Shown one piece after another: positions 7,286-16,574 of a stretch of DNA of 64,000 nt. A model generated the notes under the pieces. That model ran no database searches and was not told the DNA's origin. It worked only from the letters and a program-made list of their open reading frames with translations. Numbering within the stretch: position 1 is the first letter of the stretch; each line of letters starts with the position of its first letter. Source of the stretch: RGIG7213 sp045540335 (GTDB lineage: Bacteria; Bacillota; Clostridia; Oscillospirales; CAG-272). The stretch lies in contig JAZQHC010000045.1 in the NCBI GenBank assembly GCA_045540335.1, positions 1 through 64,000 of the forward strand. The letters are read 5' to 3'. The translations under genes and the position numbers were made by a program.

Positions 7286-10088
7286 TGTTTAAATAAACTC
7301 CTGTAAAAGAGTTGGGGTCCTTGGCAATTTCCTCCGGTGTACCGCATGCAACTATCGTGCCGCCTCCGTCACCGCCTTCGGGACCAAGGTCTATTATATG
7401 GTCGGCAGTTTTTATCAAATCAAGATTATGCTCGATCACTATAACGGAATTACCTGCATCGGTCAATCTTTGCAAAACCTCGATAAGCTTTTTAACATCG
7501 TCTGTATGAAGGCCGGTTGTCGGCTCGTCAAGGATGTATATCGTCTTTCCTGTCGGGCGTCGTGAAAGCTCTGTTGAAAGCTTTACTCTTTGCGCCTCGC
7601 CGCCGGATAACGTTGTGGAGGATTGTCCTATTTTTATATACCCTAATCCCACGTCGTACAGAGTTTGCAGCTTGCGCGCTATTTTAGGCAGACTTCCGAA
7701 GAAGTAAAGACCTTCTTCAACCGTCATTTCCAAAACCTCGTATATATTTTTGCCCTTGTACTTTACTTCAAGCGTTTCCATGTTGTATCTTTTTCCGCCG
7801 CATGCATCACACGGTACGTAAATATCGGGCAAAAAATGCATTTCTATACACTTTACTCCGTCACCCTCGCATGATTCGCACCTGCCGCCGCGTATATTAA
7901 ATGAAAATCTGCCGGAAGAATATCCGCGCAATTTTGCATCAGGTGTAAGGGCAAATAATTCGCGTATATCGGTAAACAGTCCGGTGTATGTCGCAGGATT
8001 AGATCGCGGAGTTCTGCCTATCGGGCTTTGATCTATTACGATAACTTTATCTAAATTTTCAATTCCTTCCATACGGTCGTGTTCGCCGGGGGAGGTATGT
8101 GCCCCGTTAAGATCGCGCAGAAGCCTTTCTGAAATTATCTTGTTTACAAGCGAAGATTTTCCCGATCCCGAAACACCCGTAACACACACGAATTTTCCTA
8201 AAGGAATCGTTACGTCTATATTTTTCAGGTTATTTGCTTTTGCACCGAAAACGGTAAGATATTTACCATTGCCATCGCGCCTTGTTTTCGGCACTTCGAT
8301 TTTTTTTCTACCCGAAAGATAGTCGCCGGTAATAGATTTTTTGTTCTTTTTAATTTCTTCCGGCGTGCCGCAAGCAACCACGCGGCCGCCGTGAATACCT
8401 GCCCCGGGGCCTATGTCGATTATATAGTCGCATTCGTTCATGGTTTCTTCGTCGTGCTCTACTACTATAAGGGTATTTTGTGCATCACGCAATTTTTTAA
8501 GTGTGTCTATCAGCTTGCTGTTGTCACGCTGGTGCAGGCCGATGCTTGGTTCGTCAAGAATGTACATTACACCCATTAAAGAAGATCCTATCTGCGTAGC
8601 CAGGCGGATTCTTTGTGCTTCACCGCCCGAAAGAGATCCCGCATTTCTGGCAAGAGTAAGATAGTTTAAACCAACACTTGATAAAAAGCCCAAACGTGCT
8701 TTTATTTCTTTGATTATTTCTTTTGCTATTGCCCATTCGGTATCGGTAAATTGAATGTTGTTGAAAAACTCCACACCCTCTTTTACAGAAAGACAGCAAA
8801 CCTCGTGAATATTAAGACCGCCAACGGTTACAGCCAGAATGCCGTCTTTAAGGCGTCTTCCTTTGCAGGCAGGGCATTCAATATCTTCAACGAATTGATC
8901 GTAATATTCGCCGCCGAACATCTTCATGCGCGATTCCATTGTAGGTATTACGCCCGCAAAAGCAACCGGCTTATCGTGGCGAACACCGTCGTAATAACGT
9001 ACGATATCGTATTTTTTACTGCCGGTTCCGTAAAGTAAAGCGTTCATCGCGGCTTTTGAATAATCTTTAAATGGGGTATCAAGCGTAAAGCCGTATTCTT
9101 TTCCTACGGCTGCGTAAAGCGGCCCGGCCCAAGAATCTTCACCCATGCTTTTAAATCCGTTTACGACAACGCCGCCGCCTCTTAAAGACAGTTTTTTATC
9201 GGGTATTACCTTTGAGGGTGATATTTTCTGCATATTTCCAAGTCCGTCGCATTTATCACACGCGCCCAACGGATTGTTGAAGGAAAAAACTCTCGGCTCA
9301 AGCTTGGGATAGCTTATATTGTGTTCTTCGCAGGCAAAATTAAGTGAAAACGAATATTCCTTTTCATCTGTCAAGTTTTGTATTATCAAACTGCCTTGCG
9401 AAAGCTTCAGCGCACATTCTACCGAATCGGAAAGGCGCGTTCTTATATCGGGCTTCATTATTAAGCGGTCTATAACGATCTCTATTGTATGTTTGATGTT
9501 TTTATCAAGCTTTATATCTTCTGTCAGCTCGTAAATATTTCCATCAACTCGTACGCGTGAATATCCGCCCTTTTTGGCATCCTCGAATACTTTTTCGTGC
9601 ATGCCCTTTTTATCTTTTACAACGGGGCTAAGAACGATAAATTTCGTTCTTTCCGGAAATTCAAGAATTTTTTCTATTATATTTTCAACACTCGTTCTCT
9701 GAAGTTCTTTACCGCAAACGGGGCAATGCGGAATACCAACCCTTGCATAAAGCAAACGCAGGTAGTCGTAAATTTCCGTAACCGTACCAACAGTTGAACG
9801 CGGGTTTTTTGATGTTGTTTTTTGGTCTATTGATATTGCAGGCGACAGCCCATCTATAAAATCGAGATCAGGCTTTTCCATTTGCCCCAAAAACTGTCTT
9901 GCGTAAGAAGAAAGCGATTCTACAAATCGTCTGTGTCCCTCTGCGTAAAGCGTATCAAAAGCAAGAGATGATTTTCCCGAACCGGAAACACCCGTTACAA
10001 CAACGAATTTATCCCTTGGAATTTTAACGTCAATGTTTTTAAGGTTGTGCACACGCACACCCTTTGCTTCAATATATTTGTCAGACAT
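7269..10088 (-). CDS. uvrA: Excinuclease ABC subunit A
   Basis: UvrA is the damage-sensing ATPase of nucleotide excision repair; it loads UvrB on distorted DNA. The 939-residue length is normal. Both ABC halves are intact: Walker A GVSGSGKSS near residues 33 and 640, signature LSGGEAQRI/V twice, and Walker B with ILDEPS or ILDEPT. The zinc-binding cysteine modules are visible as CPVCGKE, CDKCDGLG, CPACKGRR, and the insertion CESCEGDG...CDACGG. It starts one base after the uvrB stop codon, so the two are translationally coupled, and its end overlaps the HIRAN gene. Confidence 0.98.
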   Translation of the reverse strand: MSDKYIEAKGVRVHNLKNIDVKIPRDKFVVVTGVSGSGKSSLAFDTLYAEGHRRFVESLSSYARQFLGQMEKPDLDFIDGLSPAISIDQKTTSKNPRSTVGTVTEIYDYLRLLYARVGIPHCPVCGKELQRTSVENIIEKILEFPERTKFIVLSPVVKDKKGMHEKVFEDAKKGGYSRVRVDGNIYELTEDIKLDKNIKHTIEIVIDRLIMKPDIRTRLSDSVECALKLSQGSLIIQNLTDEKEYSFSLNFACEEHNISYPKLEPRVFSFNNPLGACDKCDGLGNMQKISPSKVIPDKKLSLRGGGVVVNGFKSMGEDSWAGPLYAAVGKEYGFTLDTPFKDYSKAAMNALLYGTGSKKYDIVRYYDGVRHDKPVAFAGVIPTMESRMKMFGGEYYDQFVEDIECPACKGRRLKDGILAVTVGGLNIHEVCCLSVKEGVEFFNNIQFTDTEWAIAKEIIKEIKARLGFLSSVGLNYLTLARNAGSLSGGEAQRIRLATQIGSSLMGVMYILDEPSIGLHQRDNSKLIDTLKKLRDAQNTLIVVEHDEETMNECDYIIDIGPGAGIHGGRVVACGTPEEIKKNKKSITGDYLSGRKKIEVPKTRRDGNGKYLTVFGAKANNLKNIDVTIPLGKFVCVTGVSGSGKSSLVNKIISERLLRDLNGAHTSPGEHDRMEGIENLDKVIVIDQSPIGRTPRSNPATYTGLFTDIRELFALTPDAKLRGYSSGRFSFNIRGGRCESCEGDGVKCIEMHFLPDIYVPCDACGGKRYNMETLEVKYKGKNIYEVLEMTVEEGLYFFGSLPKIARKLQTLYDVGLGYIKIGQSSTTLSGGEAQRVKLSTELSRRPTGKTIYILDEPTTGLHTDDVKKLIEVLQRLTDAGNSVIVIEHNLDLIKTADHIIDLGPEGGDGGGTIVACGTPEEIAKDPNSFTGVYLNNVLFK

Positions 10089-10089
10089 A

Positions 10090-12048
10090 TTACCTCGCTT
10101 GTATTTCTTTTATCATATCTCTGAAATGGGCAGCATCCTCGAAACGAAGCTCCTTTGCTGCTTTTTTCATTTCTTCCGTAAGCCGTTTTATCTCTGACTC
10201 TGCTTGAGAAGAGGTAAGCTTTACTTTCTTTTTGTCTTGCTTCGTATCTTTAGCGCGTATTTCAATAACGTCTCTTATGGATTTACTTACAGATTTCGGT
10301 GTTATTCCGTGTTCTTTATTGTAATTCTGCTGTATCGTGCGCCTTCTTTCCGTTTCGGCAACCGCATTTCTGATAGAATCAGTTTCTTTATCAGCGTACA
10401 TTATAACCGTGCCGTCTATATGGCGCGCGGCGCGGCCTATTGTTTGTATAAGCGAAACCTCCGAACGCAAAAAGCCTTCTTTGTCGGCATCAAGAATGGC
10501 AACAAGCGAAACCTCGGGCATATCAAGCCCCTCACGCAAAAGATTTATTCCAACCAGAACGTCAAAAACGCCAAGGCGAAGATCGCGTATTATCTCGTTG
10601 CGTTCCATTGTCTCAACCTCGTGGTGTATATACCGTACGGATATTCCCGCGTTTTCTATAAATTCCGTAAGATCCTCTGCCATTTTTGTTGTAAGTGTGG
10701 TTACAAGCGTACGCTCTTTTCGCTTTACACGTTGTTTAATTTCTCCGATAAGGTCGTCAACCTGCCCCTGTATCGGACGAATAATTATTTTCGGATCGCA
10801 TAATCCCGTAGGGCGTATTATCTGTTCTGCGGTTTGCTTTGAATGTTGCTTTTCGTATTCACCCGGCGTAGCGCTTACAAAAACAACTTGATTTATTTTT
10901 GATTCAAATTCTTCAAAGCATAACGGTCTGTTATCAAAGGCAGATGGCAATCGGAAGCCGTAATCAACGAGATTCTTTTTTCTTGCCCTGTCTCCGCCGT
11001 TCATGCCGCGGACCTGAGGAAGCGTTACGTGCGATTCGTCGATAAACATCAAATAATCATTTGGAAAAAAGTCTAACAGACAATATGGTGTCGATCCCGG
11101 CTCGCGCCCTGAAAAAATCCTTGAATAATTCTCAACACCGGAACAGTAGCCAACCTCTTTTATCATTTCAAGGTCGTATTTGGTGCGTTCTTCTATGCGC
11201 TGTGCTTCCAATAATTTGCCTTGCGCTTTAAAAAATTCAACACGTTCTTGCATTTCGTCGTATATCTGCCCCAATGCTTTAAGGCGCTTTTCTTCTGATA
11301 CGGCGTAGTGCGTTGCAGGGTATATCGCGGTATAAGAAAGATGCTCTAAAACTTCGCCCGTAACGATATTTACGGTTGATATTCTGTCTATTTCGTCACC
11401 GAAAAATTCTACGCGAATAGCTCTTTCGCCTGAGTTTGCAGGTAATAATTCAACCGTATCACCGCGCACGCGGAATTTATCTCTCGTAAGACTTATATCG
11501 TTTCTTTCATAGTTTATCGACAGTAATTTTGCAATGTATTCGTTTCTATCCATTATCATGCCGGGGCGAAGGGAAAGAACAAGATCTTTATATTCAGAAG
11601 GATCGCCCAAAGAATAAATACACGAAACGCTTGATACGATTATAACGTCACGTCTTTCAAAAAGGGCAGATGTGGCACTATGGCGCAGTTTGTCTATTTC
11701 ATCGTTTATAAGCGAATCTTTTTCTATATAAAGATCTTTACCGGGGATATATGCCTCAGGCTGGAAGTAATCGTAATAGGAAACGAAGTATTCAACCGCG
11801 TTGTTCGGAAAGAATTCTCTGAATTCCGAACACAACTGCGCGGCAAGCGTTTTGTTGTGTGCAAGAACTAACGTCGGTCGGTTTATTTTTTCTATAATGT
11901 TTGCCATTGTAAACGTCTTGCCCGAACCCGTAACCCCAAGCAGAGTCTGTGCCGAATGCCCGCGGTTTATCCCATCTACAAGCCGTTTTATAGCATCGGG
12001 TTGATCCCCCGTAGGCTTGTATTGTGAAACTAATTTGAAATTACCCAT
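10090..12048 (-). CDS. uvrB: Excinuclease ABC subunit B
   Basis: UvrB is the helicase-like damage-verification subunit that recruits UvrC. It has Walker A LLGVTGSGKT near residue 38, the beta-hairpin region YYDYFQPEAYIPGKDLYIEK that inserts between DNA strands, helicase motifs including DESHVTLPQ and INLLREGLDMPEV, and a C-terminal UVR coiled coil (LRFEDAAHFRDMIKEI) for UvrC contact. I chose the ATG at 12048 (652 residues) rather than the one at 12069 because a GGGGGA site lies seven bases before it. It is first in a uvrB-uvrA-HIRAN operon. I found no obvious LexA-type inverted repeat upstream. Confidence 0.97.
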   Translation of the reverse strand: MGNFKLVSQYKPTGDQPDAIKRLVDGINRGHSAQTLLGVTGSGKTFTMANIIEKINRPTLVLAHNKTLAAQLCSEFREFFPNNAVEYFVSYYDYFQPEAYIPGKDLYIEKDSLINDEIDKLRHSATSALFERRDVIIVSSVSCIYSLGDPSEYKDLVLSLRPGMIMDRNEYIAKLLSINYERNDISLTRDKFRVRGDTVELLPANSGERAIRVEFFGDEIDRISTVNIVTGEVLEHLSYTAIYPATHYAVSEEKRLKALGQIYDEMQERVEFFKAQGKLLEAQRIEERTKYDLEMIKEVGYCSGVENYSRIFSGREPGSTPYCLLDFFPNDYLMFIDESHVTLPQVRGMNGGDRARKKNLVDYGFRLPSAFDNRPLCFEEFESKINQVVFVSATPGEYEKQHSKQTAEQIIRPTGLCDPKIIIRPIQGQVDDLIGEIKQRVKRKERTLVTTLTTKMAEDLTEFIENAGISVRYIHHEVETMERNEIIRDLRLGVFDVLVGINLLREGLDMPEVSLVAILDADKEGFLRSEVSLIQTIGRAARHIDGTVIMYADKETDSIRNAVAETERRRTIQQNYNKEHGITPKSVSKSIRDVIEIRAKDTKQDKKKVKLTSSQAESEIKRLTEEMKKAAKELRFEDAAHFRDMIKEIQAR

Positions 12049-12083
12049 AGGAAAATCCCCCTTTGTCATAAAACTTACGAAGA

Positions 12084-12112
12084 ATTATATCACATAATTA
12101 TGAAAATTTAAA
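12084..12112 (-). promoter_or_regulatory. Promoter of the uvrB-uvrA-HIRAN operon
   Basis: On the minus strand TTTAAA and TATAAT are 17 bases apart, and the -10 carries the extended TGA preceding it. Transcription should start near 12076, about 28 bases before the chosen uvrB ATG. No GAAC-N4-GTTC repeat is visible. Confidence 0.6.
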
Positions 12113-12174
12113 GGCGCAAACCATTTTAAAGTGAAAACATAAAAAACTTAAATTGCAAAATTAACAAATACACG

Positions 12175-12203
12175 TTGTAAAAAAAAACTTGCTGTGTTAT
12201 CAT
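12175..12203 (+). promoter_or_regulatory. Promoter of the CPBP protease gene
   Basis: TTGTAA and TATCAT are separated by 17 bases, 31 bases before the ATG at 12235. AAAGGA at 12225-12230 serves as ribosome binding site. Confidence 0.6.
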
Positions 12204-12234
12204 ACTGCTTGAGAAAACATGTATAAAGGAAAGT

Positions 12235-13089
12235 ATGAATAAGTTTATTAAAGCAACTATAAAAGGCATTTTTTATTATGCCGCGTTTTTAGCCGTTCAC
12301 ATTGTTTCATTTGCCTTTTCGGGAATCATTATATCACTTTATTATGCCGCAAAATTTTATATGCAGTACGACGTAGGGCAAACCGGTGCAGACTTGCCTT
12401 CTTATTTAAAAGAATCGTTTGCCAATCTATCTGAATATACTGTAATTACTGTGCTGATTTCCAATATCGTTGCAGTGCTTGCGTTGATATGTTTTTTTAA
12501 ATACAGAAAGATTAGTTTTTCCGAAAACTTGTATTTAAATAAATACAAAATAAGCGGTGCAATTTCGGCTGTACTGACAGCCTTCGGATTTACATACGGC
12601 GTGTCGTTTTTATTTAATCTTATCCCTTTTTCGGAAAGCGCCGTGCAGGAATACGTAACGCAGTCTTCCGCTTTAACAAACGGTAATCCCATCACTTGCA
12701 TTATAGCAGTAGGAATCTTTGCCCCCATAGCCGAGGAGATGTTTTTCCGCGGCTTGATCTACACACGTTTGAAGCAGGGAATGATACCGATTTTAGCCGC
12801 ACTTATATCTTCCTTTTTGTTCGGGGCTTCACACGGTAGCTTCATATGGATATTAAATGCAATGGTCGCGGGGCTCTATTTGGTATGGCTGTTTGAAAAA
12901 AGCTCTTCGCTGTATCCGTGTATAATTTTCCATTCGGTTAATAATATCCTTGCTTTTTTAAATGGCTATATCAAAATGTCTGAAAAAACAGAATATTGCA
13001 TTATTGCTTGCTCTTTTGTATCCTTAATGATAGGCGTTATCGCCGTTTTATATTCTGCAAAATCGCAGTTAAAAAGAATTAAGGGGTAA
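12235..13089 (+). CDS. CPBP-family intramembrane glutamic endopeptidase
   Basis: This 284-residue polytopic membrane protein belongs to the CPBP (CAAX protease and bacteriocin-processing, Abi) family. The catalytic motifs are complete: EEMFFRGLIY (EExxxR) near residue 167, FGASH (FxxxH) near residue 196, and HSVNN (HxxxN) near residue 232, all in hydrophobic helices. About seven to eight membrane segments are visible. Bacterial members act in bacteriocin immunity, protein secretion or peptide processing. No bacteriocin-like gene is adjacent, so its substrate is unknown. It appears monocistronic with its own promoter. Confidence 0.9.
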   Translation: MNKFIKATIKGIFYYAAFLAVHIVSFAFSGIIISLYYAAKFYMQYDVGQTGADLPSYLKESFANLSEYTVITVLISNIVAVLALICFFKYRKISFSENLYLNKYKISGAISAVLTAFGFTYGVSFLFNLIPFSESAVQEYVTQSSALTNGNPITCIIAVGIFAPIAEEMFFRGLIYTRLKQGMIPILAALISSFLFGASHGSFIWILNAMVAGLYLVWLFEKSSSLYPCIIFHSVNNILAFLNGYIKMSEKTEYCIIACSFVSLMIGVIAVLYSAKSQLKRIKG

Positions 13090-13187
13090 GGAAACAATAT
13101 TATTATTGCTTTTCCATATATTTTTTAGAAAAAATACACATTTTATTTGTAAAATGTTCCAATGTTATATTTTTTGCAGAAAAACTA

Positions 13188-13216
13188 TTGAATTTGTCAG
13201 TACGGTGTGATATAAT
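13188..13216 (+). promoter_or_regulatory. Promoter of the zinc-ribbon membrane protein gene
   Basis: TTGAAT and TATAAT are separated by 17 bases, with the extended TGA before the -10. The ATG follows at 13251 behind an AGGAGG site. Confidence 0.7.
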
Positions 13217-13250
13217 CATGCTGTAAAAACATTTTTAGGAGGTAATATTT

Positions 13251-15170
13251 ATGTTTTGCAAAAATTGCGGAAATCAAATTCCCGACGACAGCATTACTTG
13301 CGCTTTTTGCGGTTCTTCAGTAAATGATGAACAAAACGCAGAAACAACAGGTATGGAATTCCAACAAAATTTTGAACAGCCCCAAGAAGCACAGGTGGAA
13401 AATACAGAAGCATATATTCCACAGGAGCAGCAAAATACCGAATTTCAATATCCCGAGGTAGAAATTGCGCCCCAACCGAAGAAAAAATCTTTTAAGGCTA
13501 TCATAATTGCAGCCGTTTTGGCAGTTGTTGCTTTGTTGGTATGCGTATTTTCGTTTAGCTCCAAGGCACAAAATACGTTCATGAAGATGACGCCTTCGGA
13601 CACACACTATCGCTATGTAATTAAAAACACAGCAAAAAGCTTCACAAATTCTGCTGCTAAATTCTATGATGATGCTATTGCATACATAGGCTCTGCAGAA
13701 GAAAAGGCTGAAATCCCCAACACCGCTTTGCAGGGTAACGTTTATCTTGAGGTTGACGGCCAAATTAAAGAAATGATCGAAACTGCCGGTGTAGAAGAAA
13801 ACAAAGTATCTGTTGATTATAAGATCAATATGCACGACAGCATTATGGCATTCGATCTTGGTTTGAATGCAGGCAGCCAAAGCATTATTACAGCACAGCT
13901 TCGTTACGATATAGAAAATATGAAGGTTTCCGCGCTTATTCCCGAATTAAGCGAAGAAGCAATCTATTTCGATATCAAGGATAACGAATACTTCGATTAC
14001 GAAGAATATTCTGCAGAATACGAAGAACAAACTGAAATGATCAAAACTCTTATCAAGAGTATTGGTGAAAATGCCCCTAAATCCGATAGCTTCGAAAAGC
14101 TTCTTACCAAATACATCAAAATAGTATTGGAACAGATAACAGAAGTTGAAAGAACGTCTGAAAAGCTTGATATCAAAGGCGTTGCACAAAAAACAACACG
14201 TTTTGATATCGAAATCACAGAAGAATTGTTGTTCAACATCGTTAAAGCAGTTCTTACAGAAGCAAAAGAAGATGAAGATATTAAAGATATCATCAACGAA
14301 TACTACGATGCTATTATGAAGATCGCGGCAGACGTTGAATATGATTTGGAAGATTCTATGACAGCAAGCGAGCTGTACACAGAATTCAAGGATGCTATCG
14401 ACGATATGCTTGATTCCTTGTCCGACAGCGAAGATGACGTTGACGACGATGCGCTTCTTTCCCTTACAATGTGGGTTAACTCCGACGGCCAAGTAATAGC
14501 AGTTAAAATTGAAATTGAAGATGCTGATTCTGAAATGTTCTTTGGCGTTACAAATAAGGGCAAAGAATATGGATATGAGTTTTATATTGAATCAAATAAC
14601 AGTAAAGTAATGGAAATTTCCGGCCATTCAACTAAAGACGGCAACAAGCTTTCCGGCGAGGTTGAAATCGAAATGAACGGCGAAGAGGTTATCGTTATCG
14701 AAGTATCCGAATTGGATTGCAAGGCTCTTGAATCCAACGGTGCTGTAAACGGTACGTTCAAGATCAAAGCAGGCGAATTCTTGACAATGCTTGTGGGCAG
14801 ATCCGAAGAATTTGATATTTCCAAAGCAGAAATCGTTATCGTTTGCACAGGCGATGAACAGAAAGCAGCATTTGATATCAGCTTGAAGTATGACGGTGAT
14901 AAACTTGCTACTATTGGTTCAAGTGCCGAAATTAAAGATTCTGAAGCAATATCCTTGCATAAGGATTACACAGAAAACGTAGAAGAATGGGCAGCTGCAT
15001 TAGACGTAACGACTGTTATGGAAAATCTTCAAAAAGTTCTTGGCGAGAATTTCTCGTTAGAAGATCTTATGGGCGGTGCTACAGATTCTGACGATTACTA
15101 CGACGATTACGAAGACGACTACTACTATTCCGACGAAGATTTTGACATTAACTACGATTACGAATTTTAA
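13251..15170 (+). CDS. Zinc-ribbon, single-span membrane protein with acidic tyrosine-rich tail
   Basis: I do not recognise a function for this 639-residue protein. Residues 1-22 form a zinc ribbon (Cys 3, 6, 17 and 20, as CxxC twice). A Gln/Glu-rich linker follows, then KKK and one transmembrane helix at about residues 82-104. The remaining part of about 500 residues is predicted outside the cell, is very acidic, and has the alternating pattern of long beta-strands and helices seen in other clostridial zinc-ribbon lipoprotein-like proteins. The last 30 residues consist almost only of Asp, Glu, Tyr and a few Ser/Asn, which could bind calcium or cationic surfaces. Promoter and terminator show it is monocistronic and probably well expressed. 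Confidence 0.8.
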   Translation: MFCKNCGNQIPDDSITCAFCGSSVNDEQNAETTGMEFQQNFEQPQEAQVENTEAYIPQEQQNTEFQYPEVEIAPQPKKKSFKAIIIAAVLAVVALLVCVFSFSSKAQNTFMKMTPSDTHYRYVIKNTAKSFTNSAAKFYDDAIAYIGSAEEKAEIPNTALQGNVYLEVDGQIKEMIETAGVEENKVSVDYKINMHDSIMAFDLGLNAGSQSIITAQLRYDIENMKVSALIPELSEEAIYFDIKDNEYFDYEEYSAEYEEQTEMIKTLIKSIGENAPKSDSFEKLLTKYIKIVLEQITEVERTSEKLDIKGVAQKTTRFDIEITEELLFNIVKAVLTEAKEDEDIKDIINEYYDAIMKIAADVEYDLEDSMTASELYTEFKDAIDDMLDSLSDSEDDVDDDALLSLTMWVNSDGQVIAVKIEIEDADSEMFFGVTNKGKEYGYEFYIESNNSKVMEISGHSTKDGNKLSGEVEIEMNGEEVIVIEVSELDCKALESNGAVNGTFKIKAGEFLTMLVGRSEEFDISKAEIVIVCTGDEQKAAFDISLKYDGDKLATIGSSAEIKDSEAISLHKDYTENVEEWAAALDVTTVMENLQKVLGENFSLEDLMGGATDSDDYYDDYEDDYYYSDEDFDINYDYEF

Positions 15171-15188
15171 TTAAAATTTCAAAAAAAC

Positions 15189-15216
15189 AAAAGGGATTGC
15201 ATATGCAATCCCTTTT
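15189..15216. terminator. Intrinsic terminator, perfect palindrome
   Basis: AAAAGGGATTGCAT is followed directly by its exact reverse complement, giving a 28-base palindrome flanked by A-rich and T-rich sequence. It ends the zinc-ribbon gene, 19 bases after its stop. Confidence 0.8.
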
Positions 15217-15279
15217 GTATTATCACGAAAAAGGTGTTGCCATAATATAATATTACAAATCGTAAAAGGAGAGCGTTTT

Positions 15280-15849
15280 ATGGCAATAAAAATTTTTATC
15301 GACCAGGGGCATAACCCCAGAAACCCTAATTCAGGTGCAGAGGGAAACGGATTGCAGGAAGCAGATCTTACGTATAAAATAGGTATATTATTACGGGAAA
15401 TGCTTAATAAAAATCCCGAATTTGAAGCGATCACTTCAAGAAATTCACCAAGCGAGATACTTGGCACAAGCAATTCGTCATCGTTAGCTGCTCGTGCAAA
15501 CATGGCAAACGATTGGGGGGCGGATTATTTTATAAGCTTGCACGCAAACGCATCAAGTAATTCGCAGGCAACGGGAAGCGAAGCGTTTGTTTACAGTGAA
15601 AGCAGTAAAGCTAAGCCCCTTGCCGAAAGTATTCTTAAATGGCTGCAGTACATAGTTGGCACAAAACCGCGAGGGGTATTTGCCCGCCCGAGTCTATACG
15701 TTTTGCGAAAAACAAGAATGCCTGCCTTGCTGTTGGAAATGGGATTTATTACAAATGCGGAGGAAGCAAGAAATATGAATGAAAATCCGGGTGATTACGC
15801 ACTTGGAATATACGACGGCATAGTAAACTATTTTAATGTAAACGGATAA
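15280..15849 (+). CDS. N-acetylmuramoyl-L-alanine amidase (Amidase_3) without signal peptide
   Basis: This 189-residue protein is a bare Amidase_3 catalytic domain that would cut the bond between muramic acid and the first alanine of the stem peptide. The zinc ligands are in the expected places: His in IDQGHN near residue 11, Glu in LQEADL near 29, and His in ISLHANA near 89. The catalytic glutamate is in LLLEMGF near residue 155. Unlike the amidases at 25261 and 27509 it has no signal peptide, binding module or dockerin, so it may act inside the cell, be released by lysis, or leave by another route. The start has an AGGAG site with eight-base spacing. It ends at a terminator shared with thiT. 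Confidence 0.9.
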   Translation: MAIKIFIDQGHNPRNPNSGAEGNGLQEADLTYKIGILLREMLNKNPEFEAITSRNSPSEILGTSNSSSLAARANMANDWGADYFISLHANASSNSQATGSEAFVYSESSKAKPLAESILKWLQYIVGTKPRGVFARPSLYVLRKTRMPALLLEMGFITNAEEARNMNENPGDYALGIYDGIVNYFNVNG

Positions 15850-15869
15850 AAACGTATAAATATAACGTA

Positions 15870-15907
15870 AAAAATGGCAAAGAATAAGATCATTCTTTGC
15901 CATTTTT
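15870..15907. terminator. Bidirectional terminator between amidase and thiT
   Basis: A 16-base stem (AAAAATGGCAAAGAAT, 15870-15885, with its complement at 15892-15907) and six-base loop lie between two convergent genes. A- and T-rich ends allow termination on both strands. Confidence 0.85.
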
Positions 15908-15912
15908 ATAAT

Positions 15913-16548
15913 TCAATTTTTTATACCTTGTTTTATAAAAGGTGTATTAGCGATCGCGGCAGCGCCGATAGTTGTCAATACTATTTCGGGTAACATATAA
16001 CAACCGTTGTAAATCAAAGAATAAACAATATATAATACCGTACCTGTAAAATTGTTTAAAATAAATTCAGAAGCACTCGTTACAAATGCATCAGCAAAAA
16101 ACCATTCTGCATAACTTCCAAAAAACAACGCACCCGATAATACGTGAAATAGGTAGCAAGCAAAAAGCGCTAAAGCTGCCCCTAAAGGCAAAGCTGCTTT
16201 GCTTTTTTGTTTTCTAAACAATCCCCCAAATCCTAAAGCAGTGTAGGCAAGAATATAGTCTAAAAGACACATTAAAACAACGCGCCACCATATCATTTGG
16301 CTTTCACCGGGCAAAACGAATACCGAAATAGTATTTGCGCCCAATAATATTTGTATAATGCTGTATGCAAACCCGCACGATAAACCCCATCTTATACCGT
16401 GGCGATATGAAAGTAAGACGATAGGCAACATGCTTAAAACAGTAATGCTTCCGCCAAAGGAAAATTCAAATATTTTAAGCATTGATAAAACTGTTGCAAG
16501 GGAAATAAAAATGCCGCTTTCACATAATCTTCGTACAGAATATTTCAT
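15913..16548 (-). CDS. thiT: Energy-coupling-factor thiamine transporter, substrate-binding subunit ThiT
   Basis: ThiT is the membrane S-component that binds thiamine and works with a shared ECF energizing module (not in this window). The 211-residue protein has about six membrane helices and the family pattern near the N-terminus: LATVLSMLKIFEF, then GGSITVLSMLPIVLLSYRHG, where the Gly-Gly-Ser and Arg-His-Gly segments are characteristic. The ATG at 16548 follows AAAGGTG with good spacing; a GTG at 16560 overlaps that site and is unlikely. A TPP riboswitch and an adjacent terminator upstream agree independently with a thiamine function. Confidence 0.95.
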   Translation of the reverse strand: MKYSVRRLCESGIFISLATVLSMLKIFEFSFGGSITVLSMLPIVLLSYRHGIRWGLSCGFAYSIIQILLGANTISVFVLPGESQMIWWRVVLMCLLDYILAYTALGFGGLFRKQKSKAALPLGAALALFACYLFHVLSGALFFGSYAEWFFADAFVTSASEFILNNFTGTVLYIVYSLIYNGCYMLPEIVLTTIGAAAIANTPFIKQGIKN

Positions 16549-16574
16549 ATAAACACACACCTTTTTTTAGGAAG

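Noticed and set aside
12049..12240. LexA (SOS) box upstream of uvrB, and likewise of dinB at 38220-38303
   Set aside because: No GAAC-N4-GTTC-type repeat is visible in either region. A divergent LexA site cannot be excluded by eye.
13119..13136. TATTTTTT/AAAAAATA palindrome after the CPBP gene as a terminator
   Set aside because: The stem has only A-T pairs and would be too weak for confident termination.
15280..15849. Phage endolysin
   Set aside because: No holin, tail or other phage genes are near, and codon use matches its neighbours.
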